Part shown: positions 45,571 to 53,108 of the stretch, in pieces
How the letters are laid out: every line of letters begins with the position of its first letter
How positions within the stretch are numbered: the first letter of the stretch is position 1
From: Streptomyces sp. NBC_00237
Lineage (GTDB): Bacteria; Actinomycetota; Actinomycetes; Streptomycetales; Streptomycetaceae
Assembly (NCBI RefSeq): GCF_026342435.1
Contig: NZ_JAPEMT010000001.1
Location: 434,001 to 498,000 of the forward strand
Direction of reading: 5' to 3'
DNA length: 64,000 nucleotides
Position numbers and translations under genes: made by a program
The notes under the pieces: generated by a model
Database searches by the model: none
Told to the model about the DNA's origin: nothing
Seen by the model: the letters and a program-made list of their open reading frames with translations, nothing else

Positions 45571-48009
45571 CTACTGCCGCCGACCGTCGAACGACCGCAG
45601 CCACGGCGTCCCCGTCGCGTTCGCCGCCTCGCCCGCCAGCGCCGCGATCTGCGTGCGCGACGAGAAGCCCAGCTTGGCCAGGATGTGCTCCACGTGCGCG
45701 TCCGCCGTCCGCTTCGAGATGACCAGGCGCTCGGAGATCTCGCGGTTCGTCAGGCCCGCCGAGATCAGCGCCGCCACCTCCCTCTCGCGCCGCGTCAGAT
45801 GGTCCAGGGACGAGGTGCCCTCGGACGGCGCGGCGCTCGTCACCGGGCGGGACGCCCCCGCGAGGGCCAGCTCGACGGCCTGTTCCAGGGGGAGGGTGGA
45901 GCCCTGCTCGAAGAGCAGCCGGTACTCCGCCTCGCCGAGCCGGTCGCGCACCGTCGTCTCCACCCGGGAGTGGTCGTCCTGGTAGATGGCGACCCCGATC
46001 ATCGGGGAGCCGATCTTCCGCCACTGCTCGGAACAGGTGCCGAGCAGCCACGCCGCCAGCTTGTGGCGGCCGGTGTCCGCCGAACCCCAGGCGAGGAGTT
46101 CCAGGGAGTTCGTCGCGGCGAAGTGGTCCCTCAGCTCCCGGCTCAGCCGCAGGGACTCGCGCGCGAAACGGACGCTCTCGGGCGCGTCGCCGCGCGTCCA
46201 GGCGGCCATTCCCTTGATGCCGAGGACCTGGCTGGTGATCATGCATTCGCCGACCCCGCCGCCGGGGGCCTCGGTGATCAGCCGCAGGGCCTCATCCGCG
46301 TGCGCGTCCGAATCGTCGGAGCGCCGTATCAGCGCCTGGACGTAACTGCTCTGGTAGTGGTGGACGACCCGGCCCAGCGGGTCGCCGATCCGCACCAGTC
46401 CCGAGAGGGCCTCGGTCAGGGACTCCCGGCCGCCGTCCGCGTCGCCGAACAGCCAGGAGATGCCGCCGAGGTAGCCCAGCGCCAGCATCCGGTCGAGCTC
46501 CGAACCCGCCGCGTGCGCGACCTCCATGGTCTCCAGGAAGCCCGCGTGGGCCACGCCGACGTCTCCCTGCATCACGGCCAGCAGACTGCCCCACAGGAGC
46601 GCCTGGGACCGTTCCCGGGACGGCTCCCGCTCCTGGGCGAGGCCCTTGTCGAGCCAGTACCGCCCCTCCGTGAAGAGTCCGGCCGTCGACCAGAACGGCC
46701 ACAGCCGGGCCGCCATGACGAGCGCGGGCCGCACCCCGTCGGGGCGCGAGAGCGAGTACTCCAGGGCGCTGCGCAGATCGGCGAGGTCGCGGTGCAACTG
46801 CCAGTACAGCGGCACCTGTTCGGCACTCAGCAGCATCTCGAAGAAGTACGAGGCCCGGCCCAGGTAGTGGTCGCGGTGCCGTCGTCTGCACCGCTCGCGC
46901 TCGGTGTCGCTGCACTTGTCCGCGCCGTACTCGCGGATCGTGTCGAGGAGCCGGTAGCGGGCGCCCTCGTCGCCGTCGCGCAGCACGACGGACTTGTCGA
47001 CCAGCCCTATGAGGTGCTCCAGGATCACCTCGCGGGGCAGCAGCCCGGTGGCGTCCCCCTCGGGGCTCTCGCCGGGCTCCGCGTCGCCGGGCTTGTCGGG
47101 CTTATCGGGCTTGTCGGCCTCGTCGGGTTCGTCGGCCTCGTCCTCCGAGCAGACCTCCTCGACGGCCGTCAGGTCGAAGGACCCGGCGAACACCGACAGC
47201 CGCGCCCACAGCAGCTTCTCCTGCGGGGAGCACAACTCGTAGCTCCAGTCGATGGCCGTACGCAGCGTCTGGTGGCGGGGCAGCACCGCACTGCGCCGCC
47301 CGCCCGTCAGGACCTGGAAGCGGTGCTCCAGACGGGCCGTGAGCTGGGTCAGCGGCAGTGCTCGCAGCCGTACCGTCGCCAGTTCGATGGCGAGCGGGAT
47401 GCCGTCCAGACGGTGGCAGAGGGCGAGCACGTCGGGGCGGTTGTTGTCGGTCACCTCGAAGCCGGGGACCACCGCCGAGGCCCGCTGCGCGAACAGCTCG
47501 ACCGCGTCGTCGTCGCCCAACGGCGGTACGGGCAGAGTGTGTTCACCCGGCACGTCCAGCGGCTGGCGGCTCGTCGCCAGCACCGTCACGCCCGGCGCCT
47601 CCCGCAGCAGCAGGTCCGCGAGCAGCGCGCACGCGTCGAGGAGGTGCTCGCAGGTGTCCAGTACGAGCAGGATGCGCCGCTCCGCCAGATGCTCGACGAC
47701 GACGTCCACGACGACCCGCCCCGACTGCTCGGGCAGGCCCAGCGCGTTCGCCACCGCGCCCGTCAGAAGCTCCGGGTCGTGCAGCGCGGACAGCTCGACG
47801 AGCACGACGCCGTCGTCGTAGTCCCCCTTCAGCGACAGCGCCGTGCGCAGCGCGAGTCGGCTCTTGCCGACACCGCCCGGCCCGATCAGTGTCGTGAGAC
47901 GGGAGCGCCTGAGCAGCTCCCGTACGTGGTCCAGCTCCGAGACCCGCCCGACGAATCCGGTCACTTCCAAGGGCAGCGTGCCGGTGCGTCGGGTGTAGCC
48001 GAGTGCCAT
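45571..48009 (-). CDS. Large ATP-binding LuxR-family regulator
   Basis: An 812-residue regulator. FVGRVSELDHVRELLRRSRL leads into a P-loop ATPase with Walker A GPGGVGKSRLA (near residue 45) and Walker B-like RILLVLDTCEH, as in the AfsR/NB-ARC-like group. A Glu/Asp/Lys/Pro-rich insert (EADEPDEADKPDKPDKPGDA) splits the middle near residue 300. A TPR-like helical region follows. A C-terminal LuxR helix-turn-helix closes the protein (LTRREREVAALISAGLTNRE, ISKRTADAHVEHILAKLGFS). The start at ATG 48009 follows GGGGGCGAC; an in-frame ATG at 48033 is possible. Target genes are unknown; such proteins often control secondary metabolism or stress. Confidence 0.9.
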   Translation of the reverse strand: MALGYTRRTGTLPLEVTGFVGRVSELDHVRELLRRSRLTTLIGPGGVGKSRLALRTALSLKGDYDDGVVLVELSALHDPELLTGAVANALGLPEQSGRVVVDVVVEHLAERRILLVLDTCEHLLDACALLADLLLREAPGVTVLATSRQPLDVPGEHTLPVPPLGDDDAVELFAQRASAVVPGFEVTDNNRPDVLALCHRLDGIPLAIELATVRLRALPLTQLTARLEHRFQVLTGGRRSAVLPRHQTLRTAIDWSYELCSPQEKLLWARLSVFAGSFDLTAVEEVCSEDEADEPDEADKPDKPDKPGDAEPGESPEGDATGLLPREVILEHLIGLVDKSVVLRDGDEGARYRLLDTIREYGADKCSDTERERCRRRHRDHYLGRASYFFEMLLSAEQVPLYWQLHRDLADLRSALEYSLSRPDGVRPALVMAARLWPFWSTAGLFTEGRYWLDKGLAQEREPSRERSQALLWGSLLAVMQGDVGVAHAGFLETMEVAHAAGSELDRMLALGYLGGISWLFGDADGGRESLTEALSGLVRIGDPLGRVVHHYQSSYVQALIRRSDDSDAHADEALRLITEAPGGGVGECMITSQVLGIKGMAAWTRGDAPESVRFARESLRLSRELRDHFAATNSLELLAWGSADTGRHKLAAWLLGTCSEQWRKIGSPMIGVAIYQDDHSRVETTVRDRLGEAEYRLLFEQGSTLPLEQAVELALAGASRPVTSAAPSEGTSSLDHLTRREREVAALISAGLTNREISERLVISKRTADAHVEHILAKLGFSSRTQIAALAGEAANATGTPWLRSFDGRRQ

Positions 48010-48361
48010 GTCGCCCCCACACGCGGTTCTCAATGTGCTTACCAGTGTGGCCCGTTAGGACATCACGTGTCAGCGTACGGACCGCACGGTGACAGGTCGT
48101 GACGGCCCGGGGCAAGACCGCCTCCTGGAGCGGGTTCACTCGAACGGAGTACATGGGACGGAAGGTGACCCGAGGGGTGAGAAGGGCCTGATACGGCCGG
48201 TGGGGCGGCTCCCCGGCGGTTTCGGGGGGCGCTCGCGGAGGGTGCCGGGGCGATCACTGCGGTCGCGGCGCGGACCGGAGAGGGGCGCACTGGACGTATG
48301 CGCAGGGCAACGCACTGAACGGTGCTGCATCGGTGCTGCGCGGAACGGAGACGAGAAGCCC
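48010..48361. promoter_or_regulatory. 352-bp divergent region before the PRC-barrel gene
   Basis: It separates the LuxR-type regulator (minus) from the PRC-barrel gene (plus). No coding frame fits. No classical -35/-10 or sigma-B box was securely recognised. GGAGACGAGAAG near the right end is the ribosome site for ATG 48362. Confidence 0.35.
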
Positions 48362-49411
48362 ATGACCGCTCCCAACGGCTACACCCCCGAGAACCTGTCC
48401 GGCGCGAACGTCGTCGACGCCGAGGGCAACAAGGTCGGGGCCGTCCAGAAGGTCTACCGAGACGACACCACCGGAGAACCGGAGTGGGTCACGGTGAGGA
48501 CCGGGCTGTTCGGCACCAAGGAGACGTTCGTGCCGCTGGCGGGCTCGACCCGCACGGACGGCGGCGTGCGCGTCCCGCACGGCAAGGACGTGATCAAGGA
48601 CGCCCCGAGGATCGACGTGGACGGGCACCTGGACCGCACGGAGGAGGCGGAGCTGTACCGCCACTACGGGCTGTCCGGTCCCGGCGACACGGGCCGCGCC
48701 GACGGCAACGGCTTCGCCGACACGAGGTCCGCGACGACCTCCGCCACGACCTCCGCCACGACGTCGGCGACCTCGACCGGCCGTCACGCCGCCGGTGCCG
48801 CAGGCGTCGCCGGTACGGCAGCCGCCGCGTCGAGCGGCTTCGCCGACCGCACGAAGGCCACGGTCCGCCCGCTGGCCGGATCGGCGTCGGGCGGTGGCGC
48901 CCGCACGCTGGCAGGAGCGGGCGCGGCGAGCCGCAGCGTGGACACCGACATCTCCGGCCGTACGGCCCCCGGCACGACCGGCAGCAAGGGCCAGACCGAG
49001 GAGATGCTGCTCTCCGAGGAGCGGCTGAGCTTCGCGACCGAGGAGCGCGAGGCCGGGCGCGCCCAGCTGCGCAAGCGCGTGGTGACGGAGAACGTCACGA
49101 AGTCGGTCGAGGTGAGCCACGAGGAGGTGCGGGTCACCCGTGTGCCGATCACCGACGAGGAGCGGCGGACGGGCCGTACGAGCGCGCAGATCGGCGAGGG
49201 TCAGGTCGAGGTGGTCCTGCACGAGGAGCGCGCGGTGATGCGCAAGGAGACCGTGCCGGTGGAGCGGGTGCGCCTGGAGGTCTACAAGGTCACCGAGCAG
49301 AAGGAGATGTCGGGCGAGGTGCGCAAGGAGGAGGTCGAGTACAACGACGGGGTGCGCGCGAAGTACGCGGACGGCCCGGACGGTGGGCTCGGCGGGCGCG
49401 GGAAGCGGTAG
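48362..49411 (+). CDS. PRC-barrel and DUF2382 stress protein
   Basis: A 349-residue soluble protein. Residues 1-85 are a PRC-barrel (LSGANVVDAEGNKVGAVQKV, EWVTVRTGLFGTKETFVPLA). A Thr/Ser/Ala-rich linker follows, with TSATTSATTSATST. Residues about 215-330 form a DUF2382 domain (EEMLLSEERLSFATEEREAG, RLRKRVVTENVTKSVEV-like strand, VVLHEERAVMRKETVPVERV, YKVTEQKEMSGEVRKEEVEY). This domain pair is found in YsnF-like general-stress proteins and is usually under stress sigma factor control. The biochemical role is unknown. A strong hairpin follows at 49495-49531. Confidence 0.88.
   Translation: MTAPNGYTPENLSGANVVDAEGNKVGAVQKVYRDDTTGEPEWVTVRTGLFGTKETFVPLAGSTRTDGGVRVPHGKDVIKDAPRIDVDGHLDRTEEAELYRHYGLSGPGDTGRADGNGFADTRSATTSATTSATTSATSTGRHAAGAAGVAGTAAAASSGFADRTKATVRPLAGSASGGGARTLAGAGAASRSVDTDISGRTAPGTTGSKGQTEEMLLSEERLSFATEEREAGRAQLRKRVVTENVTKSVEVSHEEVRVTRVPITDEERRTGRTSAQIGEGQVEVVLHEERAVMRKETVPVERVRLEVYKVTEQKEMSGEVRKEEVEYNDGVRAKYADGPDGGLGGRGKR
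48734..48782 (+). repeat. Thr/Ser/Ala-coding tandem repeat in the stress protein linker
   Basis: ACCTCCGCCACG-like 12-bp units recur about four times and encode TSATTSATTSAT in the linker between the PRC-barrel and DUF2382 domains. Confidence 0.6.
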
Positions 49412-49416
49412 CCCGT

Positions 49417-49458
49417 ACTGGTTGTCCCCGTACTGGTGTCCCGCACTGGTGTCCCGTA
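49417..49458. repeat. 13-bp tandem repeat after the stress gene
   Basis: GTACTGGTGTCCC-like units occur three times in succession (the first as GTACTGGTTGTCCCC), between the stop at 49411 and the terminator. Confidence 0.55.
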
Positions 49459-49494
49459 CGTACGGGGTGCACGAGTGAGGTGCTGAGGTGCTCG

Positions 49495-49531
49495 GGCGGG
49501 GAGGCGTCGTGTGACGGGACGCCTCCCCGCC
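49495..49531. terminator. 14-bp perfect hairpin terminator
   Basis: GGCGGGGAGGCGTC (49495-49508) pairs with 49518-49531 across a nine-base loop, followed by TTCG. It lies between the stress gene (plus) and mrpG (minus) and can serve both. Confidence 0.8.
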
Positions 49532-49578
49532 TTCGGGTGCGCGGCTACGGGGGCGGGGCGGGGCGGCGCGGGTCCCGG

Positions 49579-49926
49579 TCACTGTCGCGGGTGCTCGCCC
49601 AGCTCGTCGTACAGCAGCGGGGTCTCACCGGTCAGCCCCGTACGGTAGGCGGCCCGCGCCACCAGGTGTGCGGCGACCGCGCTCGTGAGGAGCTGGAAGA
49701 AGGCGACCAGGGCGAGCGTCCCCAGGTCGAAGGCGGAGCGCAGTCGCAGGGCGACGCCCGCGAGCAGCATCAGCATGCCGAAGGTCTGCGGGTTGGTCGC
49801 CGCGTAGCTGCGGGTGAAGACGTCCGGCAGCCGCAGCAGCCCGATGACTCCGGAGAGGCAGTTCACCGCCCCGATCAGGAGCAGGATCGAGCTGATCAGG
49901 TCGGCGGCCCTGGACCAGTTGCTCAT
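49579..49926 (-). CDS. mrpG: Na+/H+ antiporter subunit MrpG
   Basis: A 115-residue subunit of the Mrp (Mnh) cation antiporter with three hydrophobic segments (LISSILLLIGAVNCLSGVIG, FGMLMLLAGVALRLRS, FDLGTLALVAFFQLLTSAVA). GLLRLPDVFTRSYAATNPQT is the conserved MrpG loop; most members have LPDxYTRLHAAT. It is the last gene of the operon and overlaps mrpF by four bases. Mrp complexes are proton-coupled Na+ exporters related to complex I and need all subunits. Confidence 0.92.
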   Translation of the reverse strand: MSNWSRAADLISSILLLIGAVNCLSGVIGLLRLPDVFTRSYAATNPQTFGMLMLLAGVALRLRSAFDLGTLALVAFFQLLTSAVAAHLVARAAYRTGLTGETPLLYDELGEHPRQ

Positions 49927-50219
49927 GACGCGCGCTCCTTCGCCGTGGGGCGGTCCCGGCGGGCGATGAACCGGGCGATGGAGACCGAACTGGTGAAGCC
50001 GAGGAACGCCAGCACCAGCATGATCGACAGGTAGTAGCGGGTCTCGGTCAGCGCGGCCTGGACGCCGATCCCGGCGACGATCAGGGCCGCCGCGACGTCC
50101 ATGCACACGGCCCGGTCCAGCATGGAGGGGCCGCGCGCGATACGGATGAGCAGCAGGGCCCCGGCGAGGGCGAGCACCGCGAGGGCGGCGTTGAGGAGGA
50201 TGTCGGCGGCCTGGGTCAC
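49923..50219 (-). CDS. mrpF: Na+/H+ antiporter subunit MrpF
   Basis: A 98-residue subunit with three hydrophobic helices (LLNAALAVLALAGALLLIRI, CMDVAAALIVAGIGVQAALT, YYLSIMLVLAFLGFTSSVSI) and the family motif GPSMLDRAVCMDV. I placed the start at GTG 50219 because the four-base overlap with mrpE matches the coupling seen along the whole operon. Longer in-frame starts would translate the repeat region of mrpE. The C-terminus RRDRPTAKERAS is basic. Confidence 0.88.
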   Translation of the reverse strand: MTQAADILLNAALAVLALAGALLLIRIARGPSMLDRAVCMDVAAALIVAGIGVQAALTETRYYLSIMLVLAFLGFTSSVSIARFIARRDRPTAKERAS

Positions 50220-50926
50220 GGGCGGGGCGCCTCTCCGGTCGGGGGCGGATCGGTGTCCGGGGGCAGATCGGTGGTCGGGGGCGGATCGGTGTCCGGGGAC
50301 GGTCCGGTGTCCGGGGACGGTCCGGTGTCCGGGGACGGCCCGGTGGTCGGTGGCCGCTCGCTGACCGGGGGCGGTTCCAGCCGGACCCGGTCCAGCTCGT
50401 CGCGCGGCCCGAAGGCCCGGACCACGAGCCGCTCCAGCCGCCACACGTCACGGCGGGTGCGGGCCACGACCGCCGGGTCGTCCGCGTCGGACACGTGCAG
50501 GTAGAGGGTGGCGGTCGCCGCGTTGACCTCGACGAGCGCACCGCCGGGCACGCTGGACACCGCGACGGCGGTCGCCGCGAGCATCAGGTCCGTACGGCAG
50601 CGCAGCGGCACCCGCACCACCGCCGCCGGCCCGACCCGCCCCGACCAGGCCAGCAGGGCGACGGCGTGGCTGGCGGCGACGATGTCGCGCAGCAGGTACT
50701 TGGCGAGCAGCAGGATGCCCAACGGGCGCAGCCGCAGCCCGAGTTCGACGGGCGGCAGCGGAAAGAGCACGCAGAGGACGAGCGCCACCACGATGCCGCT
50801 GATGAGGTTCCCCCAGGTCGCGCCGGACCACAGCAGCATCCAGATCACGGTCAGCCAGGCGATCAGCGGAAGGTCGATGCGCCCGCGCCGCCCGCAGGGG
50901 ACGGACTCGGGTGGGGGTGCGCTCAT
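50216..50926 (-). CDS. mrpE: Na+/H+ antiporter subunit MrpE with Pro/Asp/Thr repeat tail
   Basis: A 236-residue MrpE. The two N-terminal helices (LPLIAWLTVIWMLLWSGATW, LISGIVVALVLCVLFPLPPV) and the cytoplasmic domain (SSVPGGALVEVNAATATLYL, RRDVWRLERLVVRAFG) are typical of the usual length of about 170 residues. The C-terminal 50 residues are an extra low-complexity tail of PSPDTG and PPPTTD units, encoded by an 18-bp tandem repeat. The gene overlaps mrpD and mrpF by four bases each. The tail is not needed for the family fold and is probably unstructured. Confidence 0.9.
   Translation of the reverse strand: MSAPPPESVPCGRRGRIDLPLIAWLTVIWMLLWSGATWGNLISGIVVALVLCVLFPLPPVELGLRLRPLGILLLAKYLLRDIVAASHAVALLAWSGRVGPAAVVRVPLRCRTDLMLAATAVAVSSVPGGALVEVNAATATLYLHVSDADDPAVVARTRRDVWRLERLVVRAFGPRDELDRVRLEPPPVSERPPTTGPSPDTGPSPDTGPSPDTDPPPTTDLPPDTDPPPTGEAPRP
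50245..50350. repeat. 18-bp tandem repeat within mrpE
   Basis: GGTCCGGTGTCCGGGGAC recurs exactly at 50301-50318 and 50319-50336, with partial or diverged copies on both sides. It encodes the PSPDTG repeats of the MrpE tail on the minus strand. The 18-bp unit keeps the frame, so copy number can vary without disrupting mrpE. Confidence 0.8.
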
Positions 50927-52509
50927 GGTGCGAGCACCGCCTCGATGTAGGGGGTACGGGCGAGGAGTTCGGCCGCGGAGCGGTCGGCGACCCCGGTCAG
51001 GGGCGTGGCCAGGAAGGTGTACGCGAGGCCGAGCAGCACGGCGGCGACGGTCGCGGCGGTGGTCAGCCGGGGCAGAGCCCGTTCGGGCGCGGCGGCTTGA
51101 CGGGGCTCGGTGAGGACGAGGGTCGCGCCGCGCCCCAGCGGCGGGGGCGACGCCGGTTCGGTCCTGGCAGGGGCGGGGGCGGCGTCCGGGAGCGGGGCCG
51201 TGCGCCAGAACGCCAGGTTCCACACCTTCGTGACGACGTACAGCGTCAGCAGGCTGGTCACCATGGCCGCGCCGATCCCCGCGTACGCCCACGCCCCGCC
51301 GTCCGCGACGCCCGCCCGGATCAGCCCCAGTTTCCCGAGGAACCCGGAGAGCGGCGGAATCCCGGCGAGGCTCATCGCGGGCACGAACCACAGCGCGGCG
51401 AGCAGCGGGGCGGACCGGATCGCACCGCCGAGCCGCGTCAACTCGGTCGTCCCGTAACGCTGTTCGAGCATCCCGCAGGCGAGGAAGAGCGTCGTCTGCA
51501 CGGTGATGTGGTGTGCCGTGTAGACGATCGCCCCGCCGATCCCGGCCGCGCTGCCCAGCGCCAGCCCGTACAGCATGAAGCCGATGTGGCTGACGAGGGT
51601 GAACGACAGCAGCCGCTTCAGGTCGGTCTGCGCGACCGCCCCGAGGATGCCGACCAGCATCGACGCGATGGCCACCGCCATGAGGACGTGGGACAGCCGG
51701 TTGCCGGGGAAGAGCAGGGTCTCGGTGCGGATCATGCAGTACACGCCGACCTTGGTGAGCAGGCCCGCGAAGACGGCCGTGACGGGGGCCGGGGCGGTCG
51801 GATAGGAGTCCGGCAGCCAGGCGGCGACGGGGAAGGCGGCGGCCTTCACGCCGAAGACGGTGAGGAGCAGCGCTTCGGACAGGGTCCTCACTCCCAGGGG
51901 GAGTTCGGCGAGCTGCTCCGAGAGCTGGGCGAAGTTGACGGTCCCGGCGGCGGCGTAGGTGAGGGCGATCCCGGCCAGGAACACCAGCGACGAGACCAGC
52001 GAGACGATCACGTACGTGGACCCGGCGCGCAGCCGGGCCTCGTTGCTGGCCACGGTGATCAGTACGAAGCTCGCCATCAGCATGATCTCGAAGCCGACGT
52101 AGAGGTTGACCAGGTCACCGGCGAGGAACGTCAACGACACTCCGGCGATGAGGACTTGATAGGCCGGGTGGAAGAAGGAGATCGCCCGGGGCCCGCGCGA
52201 CGACCCCTCCTGCCCCATGGCGTAGAGGAGGACGAGGAGAGTGACCGCGCCGGATACCGTCAGCATCAGCGCGGACAGCCGGTCGGCGACGAGCGTCACG
52301 CCGAGCGGGGGCCCGAAGTCGCCGAGGTGCACGACGAGGGGCCCGTTCCGGTCGGCCTGCACGAGGAGGACGACGTCGACGACGAGGACGGCGGCGAGCA
52401 TGGTGACGGAGGCGATGCGCTGAAGGGCGATGAGCCGCGGCCCGACGGCGACGGACCACCCGCAGAAGGCGAGGGGGAGGATGACGGGGAGAGGTACGAG
52501 GGCGTTCAC
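50923..52509 (-). CDS. mrpD: Na+/H+ antiporter subunit MrpD
   Basis: A 528-residue membrane subunit of the complex I NuoN/NuoM-like proton-channel family with about 14 helices. Recognisable segments are VNLYVGFEIMLMASFVLITV (the Glu of the first ion-pair helix), FGVKAAAFPVAAWLPDSYPT (the Lys helix), VTAVFAGLLTKVGVYCMIRT and AQTDLKRLLSFTLVSHIGFM. The conserved charged residues needed for proton translocation are in place. It overlaps mrpC (stop/start ATGA) and mrpE, so expression is coupled. Confidence 0.93.
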   Translation of the reverse strand: MNALVPLPVILPLAFCGWSVAVGPRLIALQRIASVTMLAAVLVVDVVLLVQADRNGPLVVHLGDFGPPLGVTLVADRLSALMLTVSGAVTLLVLLYAMGQEGSSRGPRAISFFHPAYQVLIAGVSLTFLAGDLVNLYVGFEIMLMASFVLITVASNEARLRAGSTYVIVSLVSSLVFLAGIALTYAAAGTVNFAQLSEQLAELPLGVRTLSEALLLTVFGVKAAAFPVAAWLPDSYPTAPAPVTAVFAGLLTKVGVYCMIRTETLLFPGNRLSHVLMAVAIASMLVGILGAVAQTDLKRLLSFTLVSHIGFMLYGLALGSAAGIGGAIVYTAHHITVQTTLFLACGMLEQRYGTTELTRLGGAIRSAPLLAALWFVPAMSLAGIPPLSGFLGKLGLIRAGVADGGAWAYAGIGAAMVTSLLTLYVVTKVWNLAFWRTAPLPDAAPAPARTEPASPPPLGRGATLVLTEPRQAAAPERALPRLTTAATVAAVLLGLAYTFLATPLTGVADRSAAELLARTPYIEAVLAP

Positions 52510-53108
52510 CGGGACTCCTGGTGGGGGGCTGGGGGGTCCTGGGGGGTGGGTGGGCTTTCGGGGTCCGCGCCCAGGACGTCGTCCCAGCGGTCGTCCGCGT
52601 AGTCCCCGGCGCGGGCCTGGTAGGCGCGGTCGTCGCGCAGGCGGCGGCGCTGCTCGCGCCAGAGCTCGCGCACGGAGCGGCGCACGGAGCGCCGGTCGGT
52701 CTCCCCGGCGCGCGCCTTCGCCCTCAACTGGCTCCGCTCGGTGGCGAGTTCGGCTCGCAGGGCGACCCTCCGGTCGGAGAGGTCGTCGGGTACGAAGTCC
52801 GACCCGGTGAGCTGCGTACTGCGGTACGCCATCGCCAGCACGAACGCGGTGGTGCCCAGCGTGATGACCACCGCCGTCAGCACGATGGCCTGCGGGAACG
52901 GGTCACTCATCGTCTCGGGCGGCACCCCCGGGTACAGCAGCGGCGGCACCCCGGCGGGCCCGCTCCCGGCGAGCACGAAGAGGTTGACGCCGTTGCCGCA
53001 GATGATGATGCCCATCAGGACGCGGGTGAGGCTGCGGGTCAGGACGAGGACGCTGCCGACGAAGGTCAGGACGACGGCGCAGACGAGCAGGGTGGCGCTG
53101 ACGGTCAC
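52506..53108 (-). CDS. mrpC: Na+/H+ antiporter subunit MrpC with charged C-terminal extension
   Basis: A 200-residue MrpC (NuoK-like) subunit. Three helices (ATLLVCAVVLTFVGSVLVLT, VLMGIIICGNGVNLFVLAGS, AIVLTAVVITLGTTAFVLAM) make up the standard domain of about 115 residues. A hydrophilic tail of about 80 residues follows (SDFVPDDLSDRRVALRAELA, then an Arg-rich stretch SVRRSVRELWREQRRRL and a Pro-rich end). This tail is longer than in the classical Bacillus subunit. It overlaps mrpA and mrpD by four bases each. Confidence 0.9.
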   Translation of the reverse strand: MTVSATLLVCAVVLTFVGSVLVLTRSLTRVLMGIIICGNGVNLFVLAGSGPAGVPPLLYPGVPPETMSDPFPQAIVLTAVVITLGTTAFVLAMAYRSTQLTGSDFVPDDLSDRRVALRAELATERSQLRAKARAGETDRRSVRRSVRELWREQRRRLRDDRAYQARAGDYADDRWDDVLGADPESPPTPQDPPAPHQESR

